DNA of 64,000 bases from Ottelia alismoides (taxonomy: Eukaryota; Streptophyta; Magnoliopsida; Alismatales; Hydrocharitaceae), in assembly GCA_037367405.1 (NCBI GenBank), contig JAZKJV010000295.1, positions 372,001 to 436,000 on the forward strand, in the 5' to 3' direction. Within the stretch, counting starts at the first letter, position 1; every line of letters begins with the position of its first letter. The position numbers and the translations under genes were made by a program. Shown here piece by piece: positions 11,103-22,012 of the stretch. Below the pieces are notes generated by a model, which did not search any database, was not told the origin of the DNA, and was given only the letters and a program-made list of their open reading frames with translations.

Positions 11103-11380
11103 GGAGAAATCTGTGTAACACCCTACTTAGGTGCGGGCGGCTATGCACGTCAGTGACCCTGTGATTCGTCACACGTTCACTCATCTAAGACGCGTGGTGT
11201 CTACCGATTCTCCATCGTTTATGTTTCTATTCTTCGCATTATGCTTTTATAGTTATTTTGATGGAGAAATCTGTGTAATACCCTACTTAGGTGCGGGCGG
11301 CTATGCACGTCAGTGACCCTGTGATTCGTCACACGTTCACTCACCTAAGATGTGTGGTGTCTACCGGTTCTTCATCTCTT
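11103..11380 (+). repeat. 160-bp tandem duplication in Del/Tekay LTR
   Basis: GGAGAAATCTGTGTAA begins at 11103 and again at 11263. About 118 bases after each start are nearly identical, covering CCCTACTTAGGTGCGGGCGG and the CGTCAGTGACC block. The 3' LTR has the same pair near 18778 and 18938, so the duplication predates this insertion. Confidence 0.9.
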
Positions 11381-11465
11381 GTTGTTGAGTATATTCTTTA
11401 AGTTTCGTTGTTATTTTCCTCTCGATTAATTTTATAAAGGAAACTTTTTTCGTTTTTATTTTGAA

Positions 11466-11600
11466 ATATGTCCCAATATAAGGGGAAAATCTGCCAAAAT
11501 TTTCCGAGAAATATGTCCCGATATAAGGGGAAACTCTGCCGAAATTTTCCGAGAAATATGTCTCGATATAAGGGGAAACTCTGCCGAAATTTTAAGAGAA
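11466..11600 (+). repeat. 45-bp minisatellite, three copies
   Basis: Units begin ATATGTCCC or ATATGTCTC at 11466, 11511 and 11556 and contain GATATAAGGGGAAACTCTGC. The period is a multiple of three, so all units stay open in one frame, but the open frame has no other sign of being a gene. The 3' LTR holds the same array at about 19142-19275. Confidence 0.9.
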
Positions 11601-13132
11601 AATATGTTCTCGACGTTCTTCGTGTTCTTCGCGTTCTTCGTTCATTCTTCGCGTTCTTAACATGTTCTTAGCGTTTTGATATGAAAAATGGAATTCGATC
11701 TTTTCAGGAGCCTTAAATAGCCTTTCTAAAAACGAAACACGATAAAGCCTTGCATACATGAGAGAGAGCTCGATTAGGTAACGAAATCCTTCCTTTTGCT
11801 GTTGGGTATTCATAAGAAATTATTGAAATTCTTGATTGGTGTTCTTTGCTACGAAGAACCCTAATTTTGGCTATTTTTGAAAAAGTCTGAAGAATTGCTT
11901 TGTGATTCCCACTAAAGTAAGGTTTACGCATCAAATTGATGCGTTGGCTTTGAAAGTTTGGGTCTGGGAGTTAAAACATGCATAAATACGAGTATATATG
12001 CATATGAATAATATATACGTGAGTCTATACTAAGTATTATTGATTATGCAAATCGAAGACTTAATGAAAGAATTACATCATGTGAATTGATGTGGTTTGA
12101 GTTGGATCCTAAAAAGGATCGTGTGTCACGTTAAGGATGACTGGGAGAAGTACTACATGTCGGGCATGCAACCTGTAGGTTTGTCGGAAGGAACCCGTAT
12201 TGACGTTTCCCTACCTAGGTGGTATACGGTTGCCCTGTTATGATAAGTGCGCACAAATTGAATGTTTTGCAACGCGTGGTACCGGGAGCCAATATATTCG
12301 GGTTGGAACGACGGAAGATGTGGTCGTGTCATGTGGAGGCACGGATGGTTCAATAGCGGCTGGTCACGATAATATGTATTTAAAGCTGCTAGGTTATATG
12401 ATTAAATGTTAGCCTGAGGTTTTAAGCAATCGAGTCCTCGAGGACGGTGTGCTCATTTGATTTTCCAGGCTGAGGGTTGAGATCCTGTTTTATAAAAGAA
12501 AAGGAAATTGTCAGGGTAGTATTGGAGGATTGATTGAGGCGACGTGCGACGGCATAAGCTTACCAAGATCAACACAATCTCCAATCCCAAAGTGTCCACA
12601 GCTTCGGAGTCCAAGAATGGTGGGGTTCCCCTGGACTAATCCCTGATGTGGAATAGAAAGGAATATGACTTAAATTAATGAGAAAGAATGATTTTTTTGT
12701 GATATCAAGTTTTGAAAAATTACACAATTTGTTTGCTTTTCTCTTCTTCGTTACTTAGCATTCCTAATTTTTATCCTATGATTTATGGAAAACTCAACAG
12801 GTATCAGTGAGCCATCGCAAGGACTTTAAAAAAATCATCCAGCTTACATACTAGACATCCAGCCAGCCACAGTAGCTTTACTTTTTAAGGTAGTTAATAA
12901 TCTTTTGTATATTTTCCTTTTAAGCTGATGTACATGTAAATGGTTATAGTGGGACAGTGTATAATCTGAACTTTATTTTGTGAATGGAAAAGTGTTGAAA
13001 TACTTTCTTCTGAGTATTTTTATTTGCAGCCTATTTCTGAATGTTAGTTGTGATTGCTAAATAAATTATTGCTGAGTAACCAGATCCGGATATGGGAGGA
13101 TCCGACGACCTGGAAACGGGGTCGCGACAGAT

Positions 13133-13148
13133 TGGTATCAGAGCTTGG
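13133..13148 (+). promoter_or_regulatory. Primer-binding site, tRNA-Met type
   Basis: TGGTATCAGAGCTTGG begins three bases after the 5' LTR end. The core TGGTATCAGAGC is the common plant retrotransposon site complementary to initiator methionine tRNA. Confidence 0.9.
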
Positions 13149-13320
13149 TTACTCCAGTATTTTATTTAGTAATTAATAACGGTATTCAAAAACTAAGGTT
13201 GTAATAAGATCCTTTGATCTTAATAAATGACTGCAGTACCATTCACAAGTCATTGTCCCTTATGTACATCATGCTAAGACATATAGGATCTGACCTTTCA
13301 CCTTGACTCATCCCAGGATC

Positions 13321-14560
13321 ATGGCAGACCAAGACATGTCTAGACAATTAGCGGCTATGATGGCAATGCTCCAAGACATGGGGCAAAGGCAACAAGCATT
13401 GGAGGAGAGGCTCAATGCACAGGCTGAGAGACCCGAGGCATCTAAGCCTATGGATGCTAGGATTGAAGGTTCTGTCCATCTTTCTGAGGAAGAATCTAGT
13501 TACCATCCTTCATCTGAGTCTGCTCCTACCCCGATTGAAGGAGCAATGGAGAAGGCCCTTCTTAGACACCAAACATTACTAGATAATTATCGAAAGGGAA
13601 AAATTCCTCGATTCAAAGGTGTATAGACACCTGCCGAGGCTGAATTATGGCTTGATGACGTCAGTAGGATGTTGAGAATAATACATGCACCAGCAGATAC
13701 TTGGGTGCACTTTGCTGATTACTCCTTAGCAGACTATGCAAGACGATGGTGGAGAGCAATTTCCAAGAAGTTAGCAGATCCTGTTCCATGGGATATCTTC
13801 GAAGAGAGGTTCCGAGCTCACTTCTGTCCCTCTCATTGGGAAGACTTAAAGAGGAGAGAGTTGGCTTCTCTGAATCAGGGTTCTAAGACTGTACGAGATT
13901 ATCACATCCACTTTACTGAGCTACTACGGTACTCACCAGTTCTAGAAGCTTCACCACAAGAGTGTCTTACAAAATTTGTTAGCGGTCTTCAGGGAGATCT
14001 ATGAGAAAAGCTTGCTGGTTTTAGAGCCACAACCATAGATGAAGCAATGGACATCGCCTCTCGTATTGAGATGGAGAGGGATGAAAACCACCAAAGAAGA
14101 AGTTTCCACTTTAATGGTGGACCATCCAAAAGCAAGGCACATTATAATCATAGAGATCGTCGCTATCATCCAGCCGGTTCCAATATAAGCTCACCACAGA
14201 CCTTGGGTCAGGAATTATCAGGAAGAAGGGGTTTCTCTAGACCCCCACTATATCCTCGCGACTCAGCAGCAGGAGCTAGCACCTCTGTGGCTGGATTTTC
14301 AGCTCAAACAGGAGCACGTGTGTGTTTTTACTGTCATCAGGAAGGCCACATCAAGAAAGATTATCCGAAGTTGAGAGGTTCAGTGTTTAAATCAATCCCA
14401 ATTAATAGTATAACATCCACCTCGAGCAATGGAGCAACACATGGAGGAAGACATGGTAGAGGTCGAGGCTCACAAGGAGTGTCTCCTACACAACAACCAA
14501 CACAAAGTGTTGCAGGTTCTAGCTTGCCTATTCCTAATGGCCAGCTCAATGCAATTACTG
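13321..14560 (+). pseudogene. gag: Del/Tekay gag (capsid and zinc knuckle), interrupted
   Basis: Gag forms the particle and packages RNA. The frame starts at ATG 13321 (MADQDMSRQL) with a coiled, Gln/Met-rich N terminus, then the retrotransposon-gag region with WWRAISKKL and the FRAHFCPSHW block (13669-14004). In-frame stops occur at 13624 (TAG) and 14002 (TGA). The zinc knuckle C-F-Y-C-H-Q-E-G-H-I-K-K-D-Y (14332-14364) has Tyr where the fourth zinc ligand Cys is expected. It continues in the same frame into protease, as usual for this group. Confidence 0.88.
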
Positions 14561-15060
14561 AGGAACAAGCCTACCACTCAGGCACAGTCGTACGAGGTAC
14601 CGTTACTATTCATGGCTTTTCAGTACATGCCTTATTTGATTCTGGTGCTTCACATTCATTTATTGCTCGACGGTTAGTACCCACTTTGGGTAAGATACCA
14701 GTAGAAGTACAACAGTCCTATCTGATCAAGGGACCAGGAGGACAAGTATTTATAATCCGAGAAATCCTGGATAATTGTATAATACTGATAGCGGGACATC
14801 AGTTACCTGTTTCACTACTACTAATCGAAATGGAGGACTTTGATCTTATACTAGGAATGGATTGGTTAGAAAGGCATCATGCATGTCTTGATTGTTTCCA
14901 GAAGATAGTAACATTTCACCTTCCTAACTTGATAGAGTTCCAGTTCATTGGAAAGACATCCAATGATAATATCAAATATATCTCTACATTGAAGGCACAA
15001 CAGTCGTTAGAGCAAGGGTGCCAAGGTTATTTAGCTTATGTATCCAATACATCAGGGTCA
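14561..15060 (+). pseudogene. pol: Del/Tekay aspartic protease domain
   Basis: This domain processes the polyprotein. It begins around residues GTVTIHGFSVHALF, with the active-site triad D-S-G at 14638-14646 followed by ASHSFI, and the second conserved block LILGMDWLERHHA near 14850-14885. The domain itself is uninterrupted and in the same frame as gag. The next stop is TGA at 15226, in the linker before RT. Confidence 0.9.
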
Positions 15061-16458
15061 GAAAGAATGATAGAAGATGTGCCTATAGTGTGCGAGTTTA
15101 CTGATGTATTTCCAGAGGAACTACCTGGATTACCACCTGAGCGAGAGATTGAATTTGAAATATCTCTCATACCTGATACTCAGCCTATCTCTATCCCTCC
15201 GTATAGGATGGCACCAGCTGAGTTATGAGAGTTAAATGTACAACTGCAAGAACTGTTAGATAAAGGATTTATTCGTCCTAGTACTTCACCATGGGGTACA
15301 CCTGTCTTATTTGCTAGGAAAAAGGATGGGTCGATGCGGTTGTGCATTGACTATAGACAACTAAACAAGAGGACAATAAAGAACAAGTATCCTCTGCCAA
15401 GAATAGATGATCTCTTTGATTAGTTACAGGGTTCAACTGTGTATTCCAAGATTGATTTAAGATCTGGATACCATCAGTTGAAAATTAAAGATACAGATAT
15501 TCCTAAGACAGCTTTTCGAACTAGATACGGGCATTATGAATTCTTAGTCATGCCTTTTGGACTAATAAATGCCCCAGCAGCCTTCATGGATCTCATGAAT
15601 AGAGTATTCAAGGAGTTCTTAGATCACTTTATAGTAGTTTTTATTGATGATGTGCTTATTTACTCAAAGGATAAGTATCTGCATGAACATCATCTCCGGA
15701 AGGCACTTGAAACTCTAAGGAAGAACAAACTGTATGCTAAATATAGCAAATGTGACTTCTGGCTATCTGAAGTATCTTTCTTAGGCTATGTTATTTCTGG
15801 GGAAGGTTATTCAGTTGATCCTACAAAGGTTAGTGCGGTGATGAGTTGGGAACGCCCGAAGACTGTCATAGAAATACAATCTTTTCCGGGTTTAGCTGGA
15901 TATTATAGAAGATTCGTGAAGGACTTTTCACGGATAGCATTGCCAATGAATAGACTAACTCAAAAGGAGGTCCCATTCTTATGGTCTGATACATGTGAAG
16001 CTAGTTTTCAGACACTGAAAGAATGCCTAACATCTGCACCCATCCTTACTCTGCCCTCCGAGAGTGAAGGGTTTACAGTGTACACTGACGCATCTAAAGA
16101 AGGACTTGGGGCAATTCTTATGCAACATGGTAAGGTAGTTGCGTTTGCATCACGACAGCTCAGGACACATGAGAAGAACTACCCAACACATGACCTTAAA
16201 TTAGCTGCCATAGTTTTTGCTTTAAAGATATGGAGACATTACCTGTATGGTATTACTTTTGAAATCTTCACAGATCATAAAAGCTTGAAATATCTATTTG
16301 ATCATAAGGAACTCAATATGAGACAGATACGGTGGCTAGAGTTGCTGAAAGACTATGATTGCACTATCTCCTACCACCCTGGTAAGGGGAACGTCGTAGC
16401 AGATGCCCTTAGCAGAAGAACTTATTCACCTGGGTTAGTGAGTGCTATCCACTTCTGA
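15061..16458 (+). pseudogene. pol: Del/Tekay reverse transcriptase and RNase H
   Basis: The RT entry block VFPEELPGLPP is near 15106. The palm includes [26 protein letters not shown] and the catalytic F-I-D-D (the two Asp at 15646-15651), followed by VLIYSKD. RNase H starts with YTDAS, its first Asp at 16087. The motif expected as E-L-A-A reads K-L-A-A ([10 protein letters not shown]), so a catalytic Glu appears replaced by Lys. [10 protein letters not shown] and ADALSRR complete the domain. Stops are TGA 15226, TAG 15421 and TGA 16456. The copy is dead, but the frame is well preserved. Confidence 0.92.
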
Positions 16459-17800
16459 GGTTTACTATCAACGTTGAGTGAATGGAAACCATTTGATAGT
16501 AGTGTTTATACTATAACTATTCCTCATCGATACAAACCAGAGATCTGGGGTAAAATAAAGAAAGGATAGGAGAATGATCCAATCCTTAAAGACTTGAAAC
16601 AACAACTTGAGAAGAATGAGATAGAGGGATTCCTGATACAAGATGGGTTACTGTATAATCATCACAGAGTTTGTGTACCAAACACACTTGAACTAAGGAA
16701 AGACATCTTACGAGAAGCTCATTGTTCTAGATTTACTATTCATCCAGGATTTACAAAGATGTATAAGGATCTTCATTCATACTTTTGGTGGCCGGGAATG
16801 AAGAAAGATGTTGCTGAGTTTGTGAATTCATGTTTCACTTGCCAGCAGGTAAAGGCTTCACACCAAAAGCCACCATGATTATTGCAACCCCTCCCTATAC
16901 CTGAATGGAAATGGGAAAGCATTTCCATGGATTTCATTACTGGCTTACCTCATACGACTGGTAGTAAAGATAGTACTGGGTTATAATAGATCGTCTGACA
17001 AAGGTAGCACACTTCATTCCGATAAGTTTATCTTTCACTCCAGACCAGCTTTCTGAGTTATATACTACACATGTGATTCGCCTCCATGGTATCCCGAAGG
17101 AAGTAGTTTCTGATCGAGATTCACGATTCACCTCACACTATTGGGAGAACTTCATGAAAGCTTTAGGTACGCAACTATGCTTGAGTACAACATATCATCC
17201 ACAAACAGATGGTCAGTCAGAACGTACGATTCAAACACTAGAGGACATGCTACGAGCATGTGCCTTAGAATGGAAGGGATCGTGGATTAAACATTTGCCT
17301 CTTGTAGAATTCACCTACAATAATAGTTACCATACAAGTATTGACATGGCACCATTTGAAGCACTATATGGACGAAAGTGCACTACTCCTTTGTGTTAGC
17401 AAGAGGTCAGAATAAAGAACCTTTATGATTCAGATAGACTTCAGGAGACACGGGAAGTTGTAGAACTTGCTAGAAAAAGACTATTAACTACTCAGAGTCG
17501 CCAGAAAAGTTATAATGATACCAGGCAAAGAGACCTTGAATTTGAGGTAGGTGACTTTGTATTTCTCAAAGTATCACCTATGAAGGGTGTCCAGAGGTTT
17601 GGCTCGCGTGGGAAGTTAGCACCCAGGTTCGTGGGTCCCTTTGAAATTATTCAACGAATTGGAAAAGTTGCCTATAGACTTGCACTTCCTTCACATCTTT
17701 CGGCAATACATGATGTATTTCATGTATCAAATCTGAGAAAGTACATTAGGGATCCAGAGCATAAGATAAGTTATGATGATTTACATGTTAGCCAGACTTG
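16459..17800 (+). pseudogene. pol: Del/Tekay integrase with GPF module
   Basis: The H-H-C-C zinc-binding N domain covers about 16720-16850 and includes FWWPGMKKDV and SCFTCQQVK. The catalytic triad has the first D in SMDFITGLP (16930), the second in SDRDSRF (17112), and E in GQSERTIQ (17220), a D-35-E spacing. The GPF/Y module FVGPFEIIQRIG and the FHVSNLRKY block follow near 17615-17740. Stops occur at 16567 and 16876, one base is lost near 16977 (frame change), and a TAG is at 17397. Confidence 0.9.
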
Positions 17801-17965
17801 ACATACCAAGAGATACCTGTGCAAATACTTGAAAGGGATATCAAGAAGTTGAGAAACAAAGAGGTGCCTCTAGTTAAAGTATTGTGGTGAAACCAAGATT
17901 TTGAAGAAGCCACATGGGAACCTGAGGTAGAAATGAGAGAGAAATACCCGTACTTGTTTGAATGA
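17801..17965 (+). pseudogene. pol: Chromodomain at the integrase C terminus
   Basis: After another single-base loss near 17790, the frame reads EIPVQILERDIKKL, then VPLVKVLW, a TGA stop, NQDFEEATWEPEVEM and KYPYLF before the final TGA at 17963. The VLW...EEATWE pattern is the chromodomain of plant chromoviruses, thought to steer integration toward particular chromatin. An Arg or Gly codon usually present after VLW is the stop here. Confidence 0.88.
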
Positions 17966-18082
17966 TAATATTATGTATTATGTATATGTTCATTTTAAAT
18001 GACATGATGTTCATTCTCTTTAAGGTTGTTATGCCTGCATTTCTAGTCTCGAGGACGAGACTTCCTTTAAGGTTGTTATAAT
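17966..18082 (+). other. 3' noncoding spacer without a clear polypurine tract
   Basis: It contains TCGAGGACGAGACTTCC, a motif common before the 3' LTR in this group. Instead of a purine run touching the LTR, the sequence reads TTTAAGGTTGTTAT. That string also occurs about 43 bases upstream, so the original polypurine tract seems to be replaced or altered by a small duplication. Confidence 0.6.
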
Positions 18083-20786
18083 TGTAAAGCCTTGAACTTG
18101 GCATATCTCGGATCCTATATAATAAGATCTGGCTCGTCAAGAGAAAACCAACGAAATTTGTTTCGTGTGAATCGGACTTCGTTTCGAATTGTTATGATTT
18201 CCCGAAGAAAGAGAAGTCATTAATCCATAATGACTGTCATTAAGACTAATTAAACATGATTAAAGAAACTAATGATCATTAGTAAACACTAATCAATAAT
18301 TAGCAAAAGATAAGCGTAAACCGCGAAAGTTAAATCGCGATTAGTGAAAGTTAATCACGATTAGTGTTAATTAAGCATCATTAGCGAATCTAGAATCCTC
18401 TAGAATGTTCTAACTTAAGCTCCAAGTTTGGCATAAGTTTTGGCTAAAACCATGGGCCAAAACCATGGGCTGCTAAACCATGGTCTTCTGACCATGGTTA
18501 GTGGTTTTCTGGGGCCTATAAATAGACCCCCCGACCCATTCATTCTCTACAACTTCCACTATCACCACCACCCCAAGGGGTAGGGTCGAGAGGTTGGGAG
18601 GAGGAGTGGGAGGCGAGGGAGGAGCGCTAGCGAAGCGCTGCCGGGAGAACGAGGAGGAGAAATGTATGATCCTCTCTTAGTTACTTCGTAAGCTAGGCTT
18701 TCAATTCATACTCTTGTTCTTCCAAGTTTTGTTCTTGATTCATCTTTCTTTCCGATTCGTTTTCCTGTTGTGGTTCGAGAAGAAATCTGTGTAACACCCT
18801 ACTTAGGTGCGGGCGGCTATGCACGTCAGTGACCCTATGATTCATCACGCGTTCACTCATCTAAGACGCGTGGTGTCTACCGATTCTTCATCGTTTATGT
18901 TTCTATTCTTCGCATTATGCTTTTATAGTTATTTTGATGGAGAAATCTGTGTAATACCCTACTTAGGTGCGGGCGGCTATGCACGTCAGTGACCCTGTGA
19001 TTCGTCACACGTTCACTCACCTAAGATGTGTGGTATCTACCGGTTCTTCATCTCTTGTTGTTGAGTATATTCTTTCAGTTTCGTTGTTATTTTCCTCTCG
19101 ATTGATTTTATAAAGGAAACTCTTTTTGTTTTTATTTTGAAATATGTCTCGATATAAGGGGAAACTCTGCTGAAATTGTCCGAGAAATATGTCCTGATAT
19201 AAGGGGAAACTCTGCCGAAACTTTCCGAGAAATATGTCCCGATATAAGGGGAAACTCTGCCGAAATTTTAAGAGAAAATATGTTCTTGACGTTCTTTGTG
19301 TTCTTCGCGTTCTTAACATGTTCTTAGCGTTTTGATATGAAAAATGAAATTCGATCTTTTAAGGAGCCTTAAAATAGCCTTTCTAAAAACGAAACACGAT
19401 AAAGCCTTGCATACACAAGAGAGAGCTCGATTAGGTAACGAATTCCTTCCTTTTGCTGTTGGGTTTTCATAAGAAATTATTGAAATTCTTGATTGGTGTT
19501 CTTTGCTACGAAGAACCCTAATTTTGGCTATTTTTGAAAAAGTCTGAAGAATTGCTTTGTGATTCCCACTAAAATAAGTTTTACGCTTCAAATTGATGCG
19601 TTGGCTTTGAAAGTTTGGGTCTGGGAGTTAAAACAAGCATAAATACGAGTATATATGCATATGAATAATATATACGTGAGTCTATACTAAGTATTATTGA
19701 TTATGCAAATCGAAGACTTAATGAAAGAATTACATCATGTGAATTGATGTGGTTTGAGTTGGATCCTGAAAAGGATCGTGTGTCACATTAAGGATGACTG
19801 GGAGTAGTACTACACGTCGGGCATGCAACCTGTAGGTTTGTCGGAAGGAACCCGTATTGGCGTTTCCCTACCTAGGTGGTACACGGTTGCCCTGTTATGA
19901 TAAGTACGCACAAATTGAATGTTTTGCAATGCGTGGTACCGGGAGCCAATATATTTGGGTTGGAACGACGGAAGATGTGGTCGTGCCATGTGGAGGCTCG
20001 GATGGTTCAATACGGCTGGTCACGATAATATGTATTTAAAGCCGCTAGATTATATGATTAAATGTTAGCCTGAGGTTTTAAGCAACTGAGTCCTCGAGGA
20101 CGGTGTGCTCATTTGATTTTCCAGGCTGAGGGCTGAGATCCTGTTTAATAAAAGAAAAGGAAATTGTCAGGGTAGTATTGGAGGATTGGTTGAGGCGACG
20201 TGCGGCGGCATAAGCTTACCAAGATCAACACAATCTCCAATCCTGAAGTGTCCACAGCTTCGCAGTCTAAGAATGTTGGGGTTCCCCTGGACTAATCCCT
20301 GATGTGGAATAGAAAGGAATAGGACTTAAATTAATGAGAAAGAATGAAATTTTTGTGATATCAAGTTTTGAAAAATTGTACAATTTGTTTGCTTTTCTTT
20401 TCTTCGTTACTTAGCATTCGCTAATTTTTATCATATGATTTATGGAAAACCCAACAGGTATCGGTGAGCCATCGCAAGGACTTTAAAAAAATCATCCAGC
20501 TTACATACTAAACATCCAGCCAGCCATAGTAGCTTTACTTTTTAAGGTAGTTAGTAATCTTTTGTATATTTTCCTTTCAAGCTGATGTACATGTAAATGG
20601 TTATAGTGGGACAATGTATCATCTGAACTTTATTTTGTGAATGGAAAAGTGTTGAAATACTTTCTTCTGAGTATTTTTATTTGCAGTCTATTTCTGAATG
20701 TTAGTTGTGATTGTTGAATAAATTATTGCTGAGTAACCAGATCCGGATATGGGAGGATCCGACGGCCTGGAAATGGGGTCGCGACA
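18083..20786 (+). repeat. Del/Tekay 3' LTR
   Basis: This 2,704-bp LTR matches 10369-13129 throughout, with the same start and end, four CCATGG boxes, TATA at 18516-18525, the 160-bp duplication near 18778-19040 and the minisatellite near 19142-19275. Confidence 0.92.
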
Positions 20787-20791
20787 GATCT
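20787..20791. repeat. Target-site duplication GATCT, right
   Basis: It follows the 3' LTR and equals 10364-10368. Removing the element and one copy restores continuous copia LTR sequence across the site. Confidence 0.9.
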
Positions 20792-21118
20792 CGTGTGACG
20801 AGATCAGGAGATTCACCGCTTGGATCATCAACTTGGATTGCGAGAAGGATGCGTCTCATCAATGCGGATGCAATCGTCTCCTCCATTGGATTGGACTTGA
20901 GACAGAAGGTCTCTTAGTTTAGAGATTTGATCGCTAGCACGCTTCAAGAGGTAAACCTTATACCTATTGTTGTTTAGATGAAATGATCGGAGAAATGTTC
21001 TCAGATCATGTGGTTTCATTACATTGATTTTTTTTAAATTCTGCTGCATCGAGCAACTAGTGCGACTAGTCGCTCCAGATCGCATTCGATGTGATCCTCA
21101 TGCTTCCCATATCCTTCA
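20792..21118 (+). repeat. Ty1/copia 5' LTR, last part
   Basis: This continues the LTR interrupted at 10368. It ends CCTTCA two bases before a methionine-type PBS, which fixes the LTR end. No gene is present. Confidence 0.7.
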
Positions 21119-21120
21119 AT

Positions 21121-21138
21121 TGGTATCAGATCCAGGTT
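21121..21138 (+). promoter_or_regulatory. Primer-binding site of the copia element
   Basis: TGGTATCAGATCCAGGTT differs from the usual TGGTATCAGAGCC by one base. It lies two bases after the LTR end. Confidence 0.75.
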
Positions 21139-22012
21139 GGAAGTTTTGGATGAGGTCCATAAACTTAAGAAGACTTGGGTTCATAAGGATTGTGAAAATT
21201 TTATCGCATTTCAATTTTCGCAGCCCTGTTTTGTGATTAATTTCGGCCCTGTTTAGGTGGTTTAAATATGAAACTATCACTTGAATAATGTTCTCCATTA
21301 ATTAAGGAAACCATGGTCTTTGAGTTTGCATGATTGGGAATCCAATAACTCTAGTTATGATCTTTTTAATGACCATATATCCACTGTTTTAGGGTAGTGA
21401 ATCATGATGTAATTAAGGAGTTAATTACTGTTTTGAAATGCCTGAAAATGCGTTCTAATTACTTAGTTTATGTTGTAAATCACATTAGCAAACTTTGAAA
21501 ATTAATTTTGCATGATTTGGATTTAAAATGAAAGAGATATGCTAATTTTAGTTAGTGAGGGTCACTGCTCGAAATTGCAATCTTTATCAACAACCTTGTG
21601 ATTGTCATTTAAGAAACTAGTGAAATTAATGGTTAATTTCCTAGAATAATTATGTATAATATTTGAGAAATATTTGTTGATAATTTTTATATTAAATGAC
21701 ATTACCTTAACCAATAATTGATTAGATTTTATCTAGATCACAAATTGGTTACATCATACATTTTCCAACAAACATGTTGTTTGAATAGGTTTGGAGATTT
21801 GCTTAGCAAATCTCCTTATAATGTTAATCAAAATGGTTTATTATTATTATTATTATATGGTATAACTTCGGTTGAAAAACCGATTATCATCTCAAGTACA
21901 AAGTAATCTATTTTGCATTATCCTTTCCCGAGGCGGATATGGTGTCTAGTCGGGGAGCATTGGGGTAGTAGGTTGCACTGTGTGTGGTCTGTCCCACTCC
22001 CGTCGGTACTGG
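21139..22012 (+). other. Copia untranslated leader, first part
   Basis: This AT-rich noncoding sequence contains a short ATT microsatellite (about 21838-21858) and a GC-richer patch at 21930-22010. Parts resemble the minus strand of 63000-63560. No ORF with recognisable content is seen. Confidence 0.55.

Larger units (their letters stand above)
10369..13129 (+). repeat. Del/Tekay 5' LTR
   Basis: This 2,761-bp LTR is bounded by TG and CA. It holds a CCATGG array and TATA box (10757-10850), a 160-bp tandem duplication (11103-11380), a 45-bp minisatellite (11466-11600), and otherwise unremarkable noncoding sequence. It is 57 bp longer than the 3' LTR, partly from an extra CCATGG-containing segment and a short insertion near 10563. 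Confidence 0.92.
10369..20786 (+). mobile_element. Complete Del/Tekay-type chromovirus (Ty3/gypsy)
   Basis: The element is 10,418 bp, with LTRs 10369-13129 and 18083-20786 starting TGTAAAGCC and ending GCGACA. It has a 5-bp duplication GATCT on both sides and a tRNA-Met-type PBS. One gag-pol frame follows the order gag, protease, RT, RNase H, integrase, chromodomain. The C-terminal chromodomain after integrase defines chromoviruses, and the large LTRs and gag fit the Del/Tekay group. In the first 195 bases the LTRs differ at about five positions. The coding region has several stops and two single-base losses, so the copy is not autonomous. It is inserted in a copia LTR in the same orientation. 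Confidence 0.93.

Noticed and set aside
11468..11671. 67-codon ORF with three MSRYKGK-type repeats
   Set aside because: It is created by a 45-bp minisatellite whose period is divisible by three, inside LTR noncoding sequence. The 3' LTR copy is not open in the same way.
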